Under the pieces are notes generated by a model. The model ran no database searches. It was given only the letters and a program-made list of their open reading frames with translations, and was not told the DNA's origin. From contig NZ_JADEYH010000001.1 of NCBI RefSeq assembly GCF_017114865.1, positions 496,001-560,000 of the forward strand: a stretch of 64,000 bases of DNA, written 5' to 3'. The translations under genes and the position numbers were made by a program. Positions 1-8,419 of the stretch are shown one piece after another (positions within the stretch are counted from its first letter, which is position 1; every line of letters begins with the position of its first letter). This DNA comes from Streptomyces verrucosisporus. GTDB taxonomy: Bacteria; Actinomycetota; Actinomycetes; Streptomycetales; Streptomycetaceae.

Positions 1-192
1 CTTGGGCCAGGTGTCGCACCCCAGCCCCGAGCCGGTCAGCCGCACCACCCCGCCGGTGACCACGATGAGCACGCTCAGGACGAGCGCGGTCAGGGTGGCG
101 CGCTCCACGGTGCGCTGGGCGGGGGTCCAGCGCCTGGCGACGTACGCGACGGGGTTTCGCGCGAATTCGAGCAGATTGGGCACGGCCACCAT
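1..192 (-). CDS. ctaA: Heme A synthase (COX15/CtaA), N-terminal fragment cut by the window edge
   Basis: Only the first 64 codons are in the window; the gene continues beyond base 1. The fragment starts MVAVPNLLEF, has a basic stretch, then a membrane segment (about residues 32-47) followed by VVRLTGSGLGC, the family motif after the first helix of CtaA/Cox15. The family oxidises heme O to heme A in the membrane for aa3-type cytochrome oxidase. The start is the ATG whose complement ends at 192. The ABC permease gene lies about 100 bases upstream on the same strand. Identity rests on one motif and topology, so confidence is moderate to high. Confidence 0.75.
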   Translation of the reverse strand, partial: MVAVPNLLEFARNPVAYVARRWTPAQRTVERATLTALVLSVLIVVTGGVVRLTGSGLGCDTWPK

Positions 193-294
193 GGTAGGCG
201 GGCGCTTGTGCAAGCTTTCACGAGGGGGCGCGGGGAGGCCGGTCGCACTCCCCGCGCTCCTTCCGCGTGCCGTCCGCACGAAAGGCAAAGGCGG

Positions 295-1092
295 TCATTC
301 CCACCGGAAGAAGCGCGCCGCGGCGGCCAGGCCCGCCACCGCCCACACACCCAGGACCGCCAGGTTCGCCCAGGGCATCCCGGCCCCGTCCCGCAGCACC
401 TCGCGCAGCCCCTCGGAGAGCGCGGAGATCGGCAGCAGTTCCAGCACCGCGCGCACCGGCTCGGGGAACTTCTCCAGCGGCACCACCACCCCGCCGCCGA
501 CCAGCAGCAGGACGAAGACGAGGTTGGCCGCCGCCAGCGTCGCCTCGGCCCGCAGCGTCCCGGCCATCAGCAGTCCGAGACCGGAGAACGCCGCCGTCCC
601 GGCGACCAGCAGCAGCGCCACGGCGAGCGGACTGCCGTGCGGCGACCATCCCAGCGCCAGGGCCACCGACGTCAGCAGCACCACCTGAAGCACCTCGGTG
701 ACCAGCACCGCGCACGTCTTGGCGGTCATCAGCCCCCAGCGGGGCAGCGGGGAGGCGGCCAGCCGTTTGAGGACGCCGTAGCGCCGCTCGAAGCCGGTGG
801 AGATCGCCTGGCCGGTGAAGGCGGTCGAGAGCACGGCCAGCGCCAGCACGCCCGGCGCCAGGAAGTCCACGCGTTCGCCTCCCCCGCCTCCCTCCCCGTC
901 CAGGTCCACGATGTCCACGGCGCCGAACAGCACCAGCAGCAGGGTGGGGATGACGACCGTCAGCAGCAACTGCTCGCCGTGCCGCAGCAGCAGCCGCGTC
1001 TCCAGCGCGGCCTGCGCGGCGATCATCCGGGGCAGCGGGGCCGCGCCGGGGGCGGGTGCGTATGTGCCCGGCCCGGTGTTCTCCGTGTTCAC
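295..1092 (-). CDS. ABC-2 type transporter permease
   Basis: A 265-residue membrane protein with about six hydrophobic segments and the ABC-2 layout: a cytoplasmic N-terminus, a first helix near residues 43-60 (LLLTVVIPTLLLVLFG), a large loop, then a block of helices ending in an amphipathic tail. The sequence FERRYGVLKRLAASPLPR is the typical cytoplasmic loop of these exporters. It lies just downstream of the ATPase gene on the same strand, so the two form an exporter. The substrate cannot be read from sequence; related Streptomyces pairs export drugs or lipids. Start is ATG at 1092. Confidence 0.85.
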   Translation of the reverse strand: MNTENTGPGTYAPAPGAAPLPRMIAAQAALETRLLLRHGEQLLLTVVIPTLLLVLFGAVDIVDLDGEGGGGGERVDFLAPGVLALAVLSTAFTGQAISTGFERRYGVLKRLAASPLPRWGLMTAKTCAVLVTEVLQVVLLTSVALALGWSPHGSPLAVALLLVAGTAAFSGLGLLMAGTLRAEATLAAANLVFVLLLVGGGVVVPLEKFPEPVRAVLELLPISALSEGLREVLRDGAGMPWANLAVLGVWAVAGLAAAARFFRWE

Positions 1093-1177
1093 GACCGCGG
1101 CTCCTTGCCCGTCGGCTCCGGGCCGTGTCCTCCCGGGGCGCGGCCCCCAGGCCCCCGGCCGGTGTGTGCGTACCGCC

Positions 1178-2104
1178 TCACGACCGCAGCTCCTTCCCCG
1201 TCAGCTCCAGGAAGACGTCCTCCAGCGTGTGCCGCTCCACCGCGATGCCGTCCGGCATCACCCCGTTCTGCGCGCACCAGGAGGTCACCGTGGCCAGGAG
1301 CTGCGGGTCGACGGTGCCGGTCAGGCGGTACGAGCCCGGGGCCGTCTCGGCGGCGGCGGTGTCCGGCGGCAGCGCCTTCAGCAGCGAGGCCAGGTCGAGG
1401 CCGGGACGCCCGGTGAAACTCAGGGTGTTCTCGGCGCCGCCGCGGCACAGCTCCTCGGGGCTGCCCCGCGCGATCACCCGGCCCTCGTCGATGATCGCGA
1501 CGTCGTCGGCCAGGGTCTCGGCCTCGTCCATGAAGTGGGTGCTCAGCACCACCGTCACGCCGTCCGCGCGCAGCTCCCGCACCAGGTCCCAGGCGGAGCG
1601 GCGGGCCTGCGGGTCCAGGCCGGCGGTCGGCTCGTCCAGGAAGACCAGCTCGGGCCGCCCGACGACGGCCATGGCCAGTGCCAGGCGCTGCTGCTGGCCG
1701 CCGGACAGCCGCCGGTAGGGGGTGCGGCCGCAGCCGGCCAGTCCCAGCCGTTCGATCAGGGCGGCGGGGTCCAGCGGGCGGGCGTGCAGCGCGGCCATGT
1801 GGCGCAGCATCTCCGCGGCGCGGACGGTGGGGTAGACCCCGCCGCTCTGGAGCATCACGCCGATCCGGGGCCGCAGCGCGGCGGCGTCGGTGACCGGGTC
1901 CAGGCCCAGGACGCGTACGGTGCCCGCGTCCGCGTGCCGGTAGCCTTCGCAGGTCTCGATGGTGGTGGTCTTGCCGGCCCCGTTGGGGCCGAGGACGGCG
2001 GTGACCGTGCCGCGTTCGACGGTGAGGTCCAGTCCGTCCACCGCCGTCCTGTTGCCGTACCGCTTCACCAGTCCCGCGACCTCGACGGCCGCCGTGTCTC
2101 GCAT
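1178..2104 (-). CDS. ABC transporter ATP-binding protein (DrrA-like)
   Basis: A 308-residue ATPase with all nucleotide-binding motifs: Walker A GPNGAGKTT near residue 40, Q-loop MLQSGG, signature LSGGQQQRL, Walker B LVFLDEPTAGLD and the switch histidine in STHFMDEAE. The C-terminal 80 residues form the extension usual in DrrA/CcmA-type subunits (ending LEDVFLELTGKELRS). Start MRDTAAVEV at 2104 is chosen because homology begins there; the open frame continues upstream without sense. It energises the adjacent ABC-2 permease. The promoter must lie in the 2105-2362 gap shared with divergent sufR. Confidence 0.9.
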   Translation of the reverse strand: MRDTAAVEVAGLVKRYGNRTAVDGLDLTVERGTVTAVLGPNGAGKTTTIETCEGYRHADAGTVRVLGLDPVTDAAALRPRIGVMLQSGGVYPTVRAAEMLRHMAALHARPLDPAALIERLGLAGCGRTPYRRLSGGQQQRLALAMAVVGRPELVFLDEPTAGLDPQARRSAWDLVRELRADGVTVVLSTHFMDEAETLADDVAIIDEGRVIARGSPEELCRGGAENTLSFTGRPGLDLASLLKALPPDTAAAETAPGSYRLTGTVDPQLLATVTSWCAQNGVMPDGIAVERHTLEDVFLELTGKELRS

Positions 2105-2184
2105 ACGGGCGAGTCTAGGAGTCCGTCCGCGTGCCGCCCCCGCCGGGCCGCGCCGTCGCCCTGCCCGCGCCGGCCGGTGTCCGG

Positions 2185-2200
2185 GTAAGGCACGCCTTAC
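2185..2200. promoter_or_regulatory. Inverted repeat GTAAGGC-AC-GCCTTAC in the divergent ABC/sufR gap
   Basis: A perfect 7-base inverted repeat with a 2-base spacer, about 80 bases upstream of the ABC ATPase start. It is a plausible operator for the ABC pair. The spacing of its AGG/CCT halves does not fit the usual DtxR/DmdR iron box, so no regulator is named. Confidence 0.35.
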
Positions 2201-2258
2201 GTGATGCATCCCATCCGGGCAGGTCAGGGCGCGGCTTGCCCGCCTCCTCGGAATTACG

Positions 2259-2272
2259 CAACAATGGCGTTG
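2259..2272. promoter_or_regulatory. SufR operator CAAC-N6-GTTG
   Basis: CAACAATGGCGTTG lies 91 bases upstream of the sufR start. It matches exactly the CAAC-N6-GTTG inverted repeat reported for the SufR repressor of Streptomyces avermitilis (recalled from the literature). SufR carrying its Fe-S cluster would bind here and repress its own operon; cluster loss under iron or oxidative stress would relieve it. The site falls in a locally AT-richer patch suited to a promoter, though I see no clean -35/-10 pair. Confidence 0.75.
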
Positions 2273-2362
2273 TGAAAAAGCGCACCCGCCGTCACCGGCG
2301 GCCCGGCCGCGGCGGGCGGGAGCGCTGCGGATCCGGGGCGGAGTGAGGAGGCGCGAGAGCAC

Positions 2363-3154
2363 ATGGCGGTCCACCAGGGCGGCGGTGACACCCGCACCCC
2401 CGTACATCCGGTCCCCGACGAGCACCACGGCACCCGCAACAAGGTCGCGCGCTCCATCCTCGACCACGGTCCGTCCACCGCGGCCGAGCTGGCCCAGCGG
2501 CTGGAACTCACCCAGGCGGCCGTCCGGCGCCACCTGGACGCGCTCGTCTCCGAGGGTGTCGTCGAGCCCCGGGAGAAGCGGGTCTACGGCTCGCGCGGCA
2601 GGGGCCGTCCCGCCAGGTCCTTCGCGCTCACCGACTACGGCCGCAGCGCCTTCGACCAGGCCTACGACCAGCTCGCCGTCGACGCCATGCGCTGGATAGC
2701 CAAGGCCGCGGGCGGCGGCGAGAAGGGGCGTGCCGCGGTCGCGGACTTCGCCCGCGCCCGGGTCGCCGCCCAGGCCGAGCGGTACCGCGCCGAACTGGAG
2801 AGGGCCGCACCCGGAGAGAAGGCCAGGGTTCTGGCCGAGGCCCTGTCCAGGGACGGGTACGCTGCCACCGCGCGCGGCGCGCCCGCCTCCAGCGGAGAGC
2901 AGCTCTGCCAGCATCACTGTCCGGTGGCGCATGCCGCCGAGCAGTTCCCGCAGCTGTGCGAGGCGGAGACGGAGGTCTTCTCCCGCCTGCTCGGCACCCA
3001 TGTGCAGCGTCTGGCCACCATCGCCCACGGCGACGGGGTGTGCACGACGTTCATCCCCAAAGGGGCCTCCGGGGCCGCACCCGGGACACCCAAGACATCC
3101 AAGACCACCGCAGCGACAGCATCTGCAAGTACAGCCGGGAGGAACCCCGCATGA
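2363..3154 (+). CDS. sufR: SufR, Fe-S cluster-sensing repressor of the suf operon
   Basis: A 263-residue ArsR/DeoR-like winged-helix protein. The HTH is at about residues 38-70 ([23 protein letters not shown] in outline), followed by a coiled dimerisation region. The C-terminal cluster has cysteines at 182, 186, 199 and 227 ([24 protein letters not shown]), the spacing known for the [4Fe-4S]-binding actinobacterial SufR. It is the first gene of the suf operon and overlaps sufB by four bases (ATGA), so the two are translationally coupled. Residues after about 235 form a low-complexity A/T/S-rich tail. The operator at 2259-2272 indicates autoregulation. Confidence 0.95.
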   Translation: MAVHQGGGDTRTPVHPVPDEHHGTRNKVARSILDHGPSTAAELAQRLELTQAAVRRHLDALVSEGVVEPREKRVYGSRGRGRPARSFALTDYGRSAFDQAYDQLAVDAMRWIAKAAGGGEKGRAAVADFARARVAAQAERYRAELERAAPGEKARVLAEALSRDGYAATARGAPASSGEQLCQHHCPVAHAAEQFPQLCEAETEVFSRLLGTHVQRLATIAHGDGVCTTFIPKGASGAAPGTPKTSKTTAATASASTAGRNPA

Positions 3155-4572
3155 CTCTCCCCACGGAGACTGCCCACCCTGAGCTGGAGGGCCTGGGCAA
3201 GTACGAGTACGGCTGGGCCGATCCGGACGCCGCCGGCGCATCGGCCAAGCGCGGCCTCTCCGAGGAGGTCGTCCGCGACATCTCGGACAAGAAGTCCGAG
3301 CCGGAGTGGATGCTGAAGCTCCGCATGAAGGGCCTGAAGCTCTTCGAGAAGAAGCCCATGCCGAACTGGGGCTCGGACCTGAGCGGCATCGACTTCGACA
3401 ACATCAAGTACTTCGTGCGGTCCACCGAGAAGCAGGCCCAGACATGGGAGGACCTGCCGGAGGACATCAAGAACACCTACGACAAGCTGGGCATCCCCGA
3501 GGCCGAGAAGCAGCGCCTGGTAGCCGGTGTCGCCGCCCAGTACGAGTCCGAGGTGGTCTACCACCAGATCCGCGAGGACCTGGAGAGTCAGGGCGTCCTC
3601 TTCCTGGACACCGACACCGCGCTCAAGGAGCACCCGGAGCTGTTCCAGGAGTACTTCGGCACCGTCATCCCGGCCGGCGACAACAAGTTCGCCGCGCTGA
3701 ACACCGCGGTGTGGTCCGGCGGCTCGTTCATCTACGTGCCCAAGGGCGTCCACGTGGACATCCCGCTCCAGGCCTACTTCCGGATCAACACCGAGAACAT
3801 GGGCCAGTTCGAGCGGACGCTGATCATCGTCGACGAGGACGCCTACGTCCACTACGTCGAGGGCTGCACCGCGCCGATCTACCAGTCCGACTCGCTGCAC
3901 TCGGCGGTCGTGGAGATCATCGTCAAGAAGGGCGCCCGCTGCCGCTACACGACCATCCAGAACTGGTCGAACAACGTGTACAACCTGGTCACCAAGCGCG
4001 CCGTGGCCTACGAGGGCGCGACGATGGAGTGGGTCGACGGCAACATCGGCTCCAAGGTGACCATGAAGTACCCGGCCGTCTACCTGATGGGCGAGCACGC
4101 CAAGGGGGAGACCCTCTCGATCGCCTTCGCGGGCGAGGGCCAGCACCAGGACGCCGGCGCCAAGATGGTGCACATGGCGCCCAACACCTCCTCCAACATC
4201 GTCTCCAAGTCGGTGGCGCGGGGCGGCGGCCGCACCTCCTACCGCGGTCTGATCGAGATCGGCGAGGGCGCGGAGAACTCCAAGTCCAACGTGCTGTGCG
4301 ACGCGCTGCTGGTGGACACCATCTCGCGCTCGGACACCTACCCCTACGTCGACGTCCGCGAGGACGACGTGACGATGGGCCACGAGGCGACGGTCTCCAA
4401 GGTCAGCGACGACCAGCTGTTCTACCTGATGCAGCGCGGTCTGTCCGAGGACGAGGCGATGGCGATGATCGTGCGCGGCTTCGTCGAGCCGATCGCCAAG
4501 GAGCTGCCCATGGAGTACGCCCTGGAGCTCAACCGGCTGATCGAGCTGCAGATGGAGGGCGCGGTCGGCTGA
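3151..4572 (+). CDS. sufB: SufB, Fe-S cluster scaffold subunit
   Basis: A 473-residue SufB, normal family length. Diagnostic segments are the N-terminal [12 protein letters not shown], the central beta-helix with [19 protein letters not shown] and the C-terminal [25 protein letters not shown] shared with SufD. A conserved cysteine sits in [13 protein letters not shown]. SufB and SufD form the SufBC2D complex on which nascent clusters are assembled. The ATG overlaps the sufR stop, with GGGAGGAA as ribosome-binding site eleven bases upstream. A hairpin follows the gene (4612-4646) before sufD. Confidence 0.97.
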   Translation: MTLPTETAHPELEGLGKYEYGWADPDAAGASAKRGLSEEVVRDISDKKSEPEWMLKLRMKGLKLFEKKPMPNWGSDLSGIDFDNIKYFVRSTEKQAQTWEDLPEDIKNTYDKLGIPEAEKQRLVAGVAAQYESEVVYHQIREDLESQGVLFLDTDTALKEHPELFQEYFGTVIPAGDNKFAALNTAVWSGGSFIYVPKGVHVDIPLQAYFRINTENMGQFERTLIIVDEDAYVHYVEGCTAPIYQSDSLHSAVVEIIVKKGARCRYTTIQNWSNNVYNLVTKRAVAYEGATMEWVDGNIGSKVTMKYPAVYLMGEHAKGETLSIAFAGEGQHQDAGAKMVHMAPNTSSNIVSKSVARGGGRTSYRGLIEIGEGAENSKSNVLCDALLVDTISRSDTYPYVDVREDDVTMGHEATVSKVSDDQLFYLMQRGLSEDEAMAMIVRGFVEPIAKELPMEYALELNRLIELQMEGAVG

Positions 4573-4611
4573 CCGCCCGGCCACCCGCCCTTCCCCCTCC
4601 GTGACCGTGAG

Positions 4612-4646
4612 CCGGTTCCCGGGCGCAGAAGAAGCCCGGGGACCGG
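4612..4646 (+). promoter_or_regulatory. Intra-operon hairpin between sufB and sufD
   Basis: The arms 4612-4624 and 4634-4646 (CCGGTTCCCGGGC and GCCCGGGGACCGG) form a 13-base stem with one mismatch around a 9-base purine-rich loop. No U-tract follows, and the operon continues. It may attenuate or stabilise transcripts so that SufR/SufB and the downstream genes are made in different amounts. Confidence 0.6.
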
Positions 4647-4683
4647 CGAACACAGAAGACAGAGAGCGAGCAACACGACAGCC

Positions 4684-5865
4684 ATGGCTGAGGCTCAGAA
4701 CATTCCGGCCGGGTCCACGACCGCCGGATCCATCGCGGTGGCGGCCGAGTCCACCGTCGCCACCCGGATGAGCGCCCCGCCGTCCTTCGACGTGGCGGAC
4801 TTCCCGGTGCCGCACGGCCGCGAGGAGGAGTGGCGCTTCACTCCGCTGGAGCGGCTGCGGGGCCTGCACGACGGCACCGCCGAGGCGGGCGGCGGCGTCA
4901 AGGTCGACGTCTCGGCGCCCGACGGCGTGACGGTGGAGACCGTCGGCCGCGACGACGCCCGGCTGGGCCGGGCGGGCAAGCCCGTCGACAGGGTCGCCGC
5001 CCAGGCCTACAGCGCCTTCGAGAAGGCCGCCGTCGTCACCGTGCCCAAGGAGACCGTGCTCACCGAGCCCATCCGGGTGAACATCCAGGGCCAGGGCGGC
5101 GTCTCCTTCGGGCACACCGTCTTCGAGCTGGGCGCCTTCGCCGAGGCCGTCGTCGTCATCGACCACACCGGCGACGGCGTGCGCGCCGCAGGCGTCGAGT
5201 ACGTGCTGGGCGACGGCGCGAAGCTGACGGTCGTCTCCGTGCAGGACTGGGCCGACACCGCCGTGCACTGCTCCCAGCACAACGCGCTGGTCGGCCGGGA
5301 CGCCACCTTCAAGTCCGTGGTCGTCACCTTCGGCGGCGACGTGGTGCGCCTCCACCCGCGCGTCAACTACGCCGGCCCCGGCGGCGAGGCCGAGCTGTAC
5401 GGCCTGTACTTCACCGACGACGGCCAGCACCAGGAGCACCGCCTCTTCGTCGACCACGAGGCGTCCAACTGCCGCAGCAACGTGGTCTACAAGGGAGCCC
5501 TCCAGGGCCAGGACGCGCACGCGGTGTGGATCGGCGACGTGCTGATCCGCGCCTCGGCCACCGGCACCGACACCTACGAGCTCAACCGCAACCTCGTCCT
5601 CACCGACGGCGCGCGGGTGGACTCGGTGCCCAACCTGGAGATCGAGACCGGCGAGATCGTCGGAGCCGGCCACGCCTCGGCCACCGGCCGCTTCGAGGAC
5701 GAGCAGCTGTTCTACCTGATGGCGCGCGGCATCCCGGAGCAGGACGCCCGCCGCCTGGTGGTGCGCGGCTTCTTCGCCGAGCTGGTCCAGCAGATCGGCC
5801 TGCCCGACCTGCGGGACCGCCTCATCGCCAGGATCGACGAGGAGCTGGAGGAGTCGGTCGCATGA
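4684..5865 (+). CDS. sufD: SufD, Fe-S cluster assembly protein
   Basis: A 393-residue SufD. The N-terminal part has REEEWRFTPLERL, typical of SufD, followed by the beta-helix and the SufB/SufD C-terminal module (EDEQLFYLMARGIPEQDARRLVVRGFF, read in pieces). The cofactor-relevant histidine/cysteine segment QHQEHRLFVDHEASNCRSN is present. It partners SufB in the SufBC2D scaffold. Start ATG at 4684 lies about 110 bases after sufB; its stop overlaps the ferredoxin start by four bases. Nothing unusual beyond a slightly long, alanine-rich N-terminus. Confidence 0.96.
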   Translation: MAEAQNIPAGSTTAGSIAVAAESTVATRMSAPPSFDVADFPVPHGREEEWRFTPLERLRGLHDGTAEAGGGVKVDVSAPDGVTVETVGRDDARLGRAGKPVDRVAAQAYSAFEKAAVVTVPKETVLTEPIRVNIQGQGGVSFGHTVFELGAFAEAVVVIDHTGDGVRAAGVEYVLGDGAKLTVVSVQDWADTAVHCSQHNALVGRDATFKSVVVTFGGDVVRLHPRVNYAGPGGEAELYGLYFTDDGQHQEHRLFVDHEASNCRSNVVYKGALQGQDAHAVWIGDVLIRASATGTDTYELNRNLVLTDGARVDSVPNLEIETGEIVGAGHASATGRFEDEQLFYLMARGIPEQDARRLVVRGFFAELVQQIGLPDLRDRLIARIDEELEESVA

Positions 5866-6221
5866 GCACCGGCGAAAGCACGGTGGGCAGCGCGGGCTTC
5901 GTCCGCGTCGCCTCGCTCGGCGAGCTGGAGGAGGACACCCCCAGGAGGGTGGAGGTCGGCGGTGTTCCGGTCTCGCTCGTCCGTACGGGGGGAGAGGTCT
6001 TCGCGATCAACGACATCTGCTCGCACGCGAACGTCTCGCTCTCCGAGGGCGAGGTGGAGGACTGCCACATCGAGTGCTGGCTGCACGGGTCCAGCTTCGA
6101 CCTGCGCACCGGCAAGCCCGACGGACCGCCCGCCACGCGCCCCGTCCCCGTATACCCCGTCAAGATCGAAGGAGACGGCCCCGACGCGGCCGTGCTCGTC
6201 TCCACCACCCAGGAGTCCTGA
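5862..6221 (+). CDS. Rieske-type [2Fe-2S] ferredoxin in the suf operon
   Basis: A 119-residue protein with a Rieske domain: CSH at about residues 50-52 and CWLH about 20 residues later, in IECWLHGSSFDLRTG. This is the C-x-H...C-x2-H ligand set of bacterial Rieske ferredoxins of the NirD/BphF kind. The start codon overlaps the sufD stop (ATGA) and it is six bases from sufC, so it is an integral operon member. In actinobacterial suf operons this protein sits between SufD and SufC; a role in electron supply or in accepting a cluster is inferred, not shown by sequence. Confidence 0.9.
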   Translation: MSTGESTVGSAGFVRVASLGELEEDTPRRVEVGGVPVSLVRTGGEVFAINDICSHANVSLSEGEVEDCHIECWLHGSSFDLRTGKPDGPPATRPVPVYPVKIEGDGPDAAVLVSTTQES

Positions 6222-6227
6222 AGCCCC

Positions 6228-6992
6228 ATGGCAACGCTTGAGATCCACGACCTGCACGTCTCCGTCGAGGCCGAGAACGGCCCCCGGGAGATCCTGCGCG
6301 GCGTCGACCTGACCGTGAAGCAGGGCGAGACGCACGCCATCATGGGCCCGAACGGCTCCGGCAAGTCCACCCTCGCCTACTCGCTGGCGGGCCACCCGAA
6401 GTACACGATCACCGGCGGCACCGTCACCCTGGACGGCGAGGACGTCCTGGAGATGAGCGTCGACGAGCGCGCCCGCGCCGGCGTCTTCCTCGCCATGCAG
6501 TACCCGGTCGAGGTGCCCGGCGTGTCCGTCTCCAACTTCCTGCGCACCGCCGCCACCGCCATCCGCGGCGAGGCCCCCAAGCTGCGCACCTGGGTGAAGG
6601 AGGTCAAGGAGGCCATGGAGCGCCTCAACATCGACCCCGCCTTCGCCGAGCGCAACGTCAACGAGGGCTTCTCCGGCGGTGAGAAGAAGCGCCACGAGAT
6701 CCTCCAGCTGGAGCTGCTCCGGCCGAAGATGGCGATCCTCGACGAGACCGACTCCGGCCTGGACGTCGACGCGCTGCGCATCGTCTCCGAGGGCGTCAAC
6801 CGCGTCCGCGAGAGCGGAGAGGTGGGCACCCTGCTGATCACCCACTACACGCGCATCCTGCGCTACATCAAGCCCGACCACGTCCACGTCTTCGCGGCCG
6901 GCCGGATCGCCGAGTCCGGCGGCCCGGAACTGGCGGACAAGCTGGAGGAAGAGGGCTACGAGGCCTACGTCAAGGGCGACCGGACGGCGTGA
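6228..6992 (+). CDS. sufC: SufC, Fe-S assembly ATPase
   Basis: A 254-residue ABC-type ATPase with Walker A GPNGSGKST, signature FSGGEKKRHE and the SufC-specific Walker B region AILDETDSGLDVDALR, where ordinary transporters have DEPTSGLD. The H-motif is ITHYTRILRYI. It powers conformational change in SufBC2D and is cytosolic. Start ATG at 6228 follows the ferredoxin stop by six bases. A perfect 12-base stem hairpin comes right after the stop, before sufS. Confidence 0.97.
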   Translation: MATLEIHDLHVSVEAENGPREILRGVDLTVKQGETHAIMGPNGSGKSTLAYSLAGHPKYTITGGTVTLDGEDVLEMSVDERARAGVFLAMQYPVEVPGVSVSNFLRTAATAIRGEAPKLRTWVKEVKEAMERLNIDPAFAERNVNEGFSGGEKKRHEILQLELLRPKMAILDETDSGLDVDALRIVSEGVNRVRESGEVGTLLITHYTRILRYIKPDHVHVFAAGRIAESGGPELADKLEEEGYEAYVKGDRTA

Positions 6993-7000
6993 GCCGTATA

Positions 7001-7026
7001 CGCGGGGCCGCCCCGGCGGCCCCGCG
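7001..7026 (+). promoter_or_regulatory. Intra-operon hairpin between sufC and sufS
   Basis: A perfect 12-base inverted repeat (7001-7012 and 7015-7026, CGCGGGGCCGCC and its complement) begins eight bases after the sufC stop. It could be a partial terminator separating the scaffold genes from sufS-sufU-sufT. There is no U-tract, as is usual in Streptomyces. Confidence 0.6.
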
Positions 7027-7116
7027 CACCGAGGGCGCCCCCGGCCCGGCCGGACGGGCGCGCAATGGGGTACCTCCGGGACGTGAGGCCACGGGGGAGA
7101 ACGGAGAAACACGAGA

Positions 7117-8373
7117 GTGACACAGCTGCCGGGCCTTCTCGACACGGACGCGATCCGCAAGGACTTCCCGCTGCTGGACCGCACGGTCCACGACGGGAAG
7201 AAGGTCGTGTACCTGGACAACGCGGCGACCTCCCAGAAGCCGAACCAGGTCCTCGACGCGCTGAACGACTACTACGCGCGGCACAACGCCAACGTCCACC
7301 GCGGCGTCCACGTGCTCGCCGAGGAGGCCACGGCGCTGTACGAGGGGGCGCGCGACAAGGTCGCCGCCTTCGTCAACGCCCCGAGCCGCGACGAGGTGAT
7401 CTTCACCAAGAACGCCTCGGAGTCGCTCAACCTCGTGGCGAACATGCTCGGCTGGGCCGACGAGCCCTACCGCGTCGACGACCGGACCGAGATCGTCATC
7501 ACGGAGATGGAGCACCACTCCAACATCGTGCCCTGGCAGCTGCTGGCGCAGCGCACGGGCGCGAAGCTGAAGTGGTTCGGCCTCACCGACGACGGCCGCC
7601 TGGACCTGTCGAACATCGACGAGATCATCACCGAGCGGACCAAGGTCGTCTCCTTCGTGCTGGTCTCCAACATTCTGGGCACGGTCAACCCGGTCGAGAC
7701 GATCGTCCGGCGCGCCCAGGAGGTCGGCGCGCTGGTGGTGGTCGACGCCTCCCAGGCCGCCCCGCACATGACGGTGGACGTCCAGGCGCTGCAGGCCGAC
7801 TTCGTGGCCTTCACCGGCCACAAGATGTGCGGGCCGACCGGCATCGGCGTGCTGTGGGGCCGCCAGGAGCTGCTGGAGGACCTGCCGCCGTTCCTCGGCG
7901 GCGGCGAGATGATCGAGACCGTCTCGATGCACTCCTCCACCTACGCCCCCGCGCCCCACAAGTTCGAGGCGGGCACCCCGCCGATCGCGCAGGCCGTCGG
8001 GCTGGGTGCCGCAGTGGACTACCTGAGCGCGATCGGCATGGACCGCATCGCGGCTCACGAGCACGCGATCACCGAGTACGCGGTGCGCAGGCTCCAGGAG
8101 ATCCCCTCCCTGAGGATCATCGGCCCGTCCACGGCCGAGGACCGCGGCGCCGCGATCTCCTTCGCGCTCGGCGACATCCACCCCCACGACGTGGGCCAGG
8201 TGCTCGACGAGCAGGGCATCGCCGTCCGGGTCGGCCACCACTGCGCCAGGCCCGTCTGCCTCAGGTACGGAATTCCCGCGACCACCCGGGCGTCGTTCTA
8301 TCTGTACTCCACTCCGGCGGAAGTCGACGCCCTGGTGGAGGGACTGGAACACGTACGGAACTTCTTCGGTTGA
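7117..8373 (+). CDS. sufS: SufS, cysteine desulfurase
   Basis: A 418-residue group II cysteine desulfurase (PLP-dependent, aminotransferase class V). The PLP lysine is in FTGHKMCGPTGIGVLWG, the N-terminal substrate region is YLDNAATSQKP, and the catalytic cysteine lies in VRVGHHCARPVCLRYG near the C-terminus. It removes sulfur from cysteine as a persulfide, passed to SufU for the SufBCD scaffold. The start is GTG at 7117, preceded by a purine-rich stretch GGGGGAGAACGGAG; no ATG lies near the homologous N-terminus. The gene is 124 bases after sufC, beyond a hairpin. Confidence 0.96.
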   Translation: MTQLPGLLDTDAIRKDFPLLDRTVHDGKKVVYLDNAATSQKPNQVLDALNDYYARHNANVHRGVHVLAEEATALYEGARDKVAAFVNAPSRDEVIFTKNASESLNLVANMLGWADEPYRVDDRTEIVITEMEHHSNIVPWQLLAQRTGAKLKWFGLTDDGRLDLSNIDEIITERTKVVSFVLVSNILGTVNPVETIVRRAQEVGALVVVDASQAAPHMTVDVQALQADFVAFTGHKMCGPTGIGVLWGRQELLEDLPPFLGGGEMIETVSMHSSTYAPAPHKFEAGTPPIAQAVGLGAAVDYLSAIGMDRIAAHEHAITEYAVRRLQEIPSLRIIGPSTAEDRGAAISFALGDIHPHDVGQVLDEQGIAVRVGHHCARPVCLRYGIPATTRASFYLYSTPAEVDALVEGLEHVRNFFG

Positions 8374-8419
8374 TGTTCCGTGACCGACGACGGACGACCG
8401 CAGCGGCTGAAGGTGACTC

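Noticed and set aside
2185..2200. DtxR/DmdR iron box reading of GTAAGGCACGCCTTAC
   Set aside because: The AGG/CCT halves are only four bases apart, not nine as in TTAGGTTAGGCTAACCTAA-type boxes, so an iron-box call is not supported; kept only as an unassigned inverted repeat.
2914..5673. Very long open frame on the minus strand opposite sufB and sufD (919 codons)
   Set aside because: It is the antisense of true genes in GC-rich DNA; its translation is repetitive (L/V/H/G) and has no domain or ribosome-binding site.
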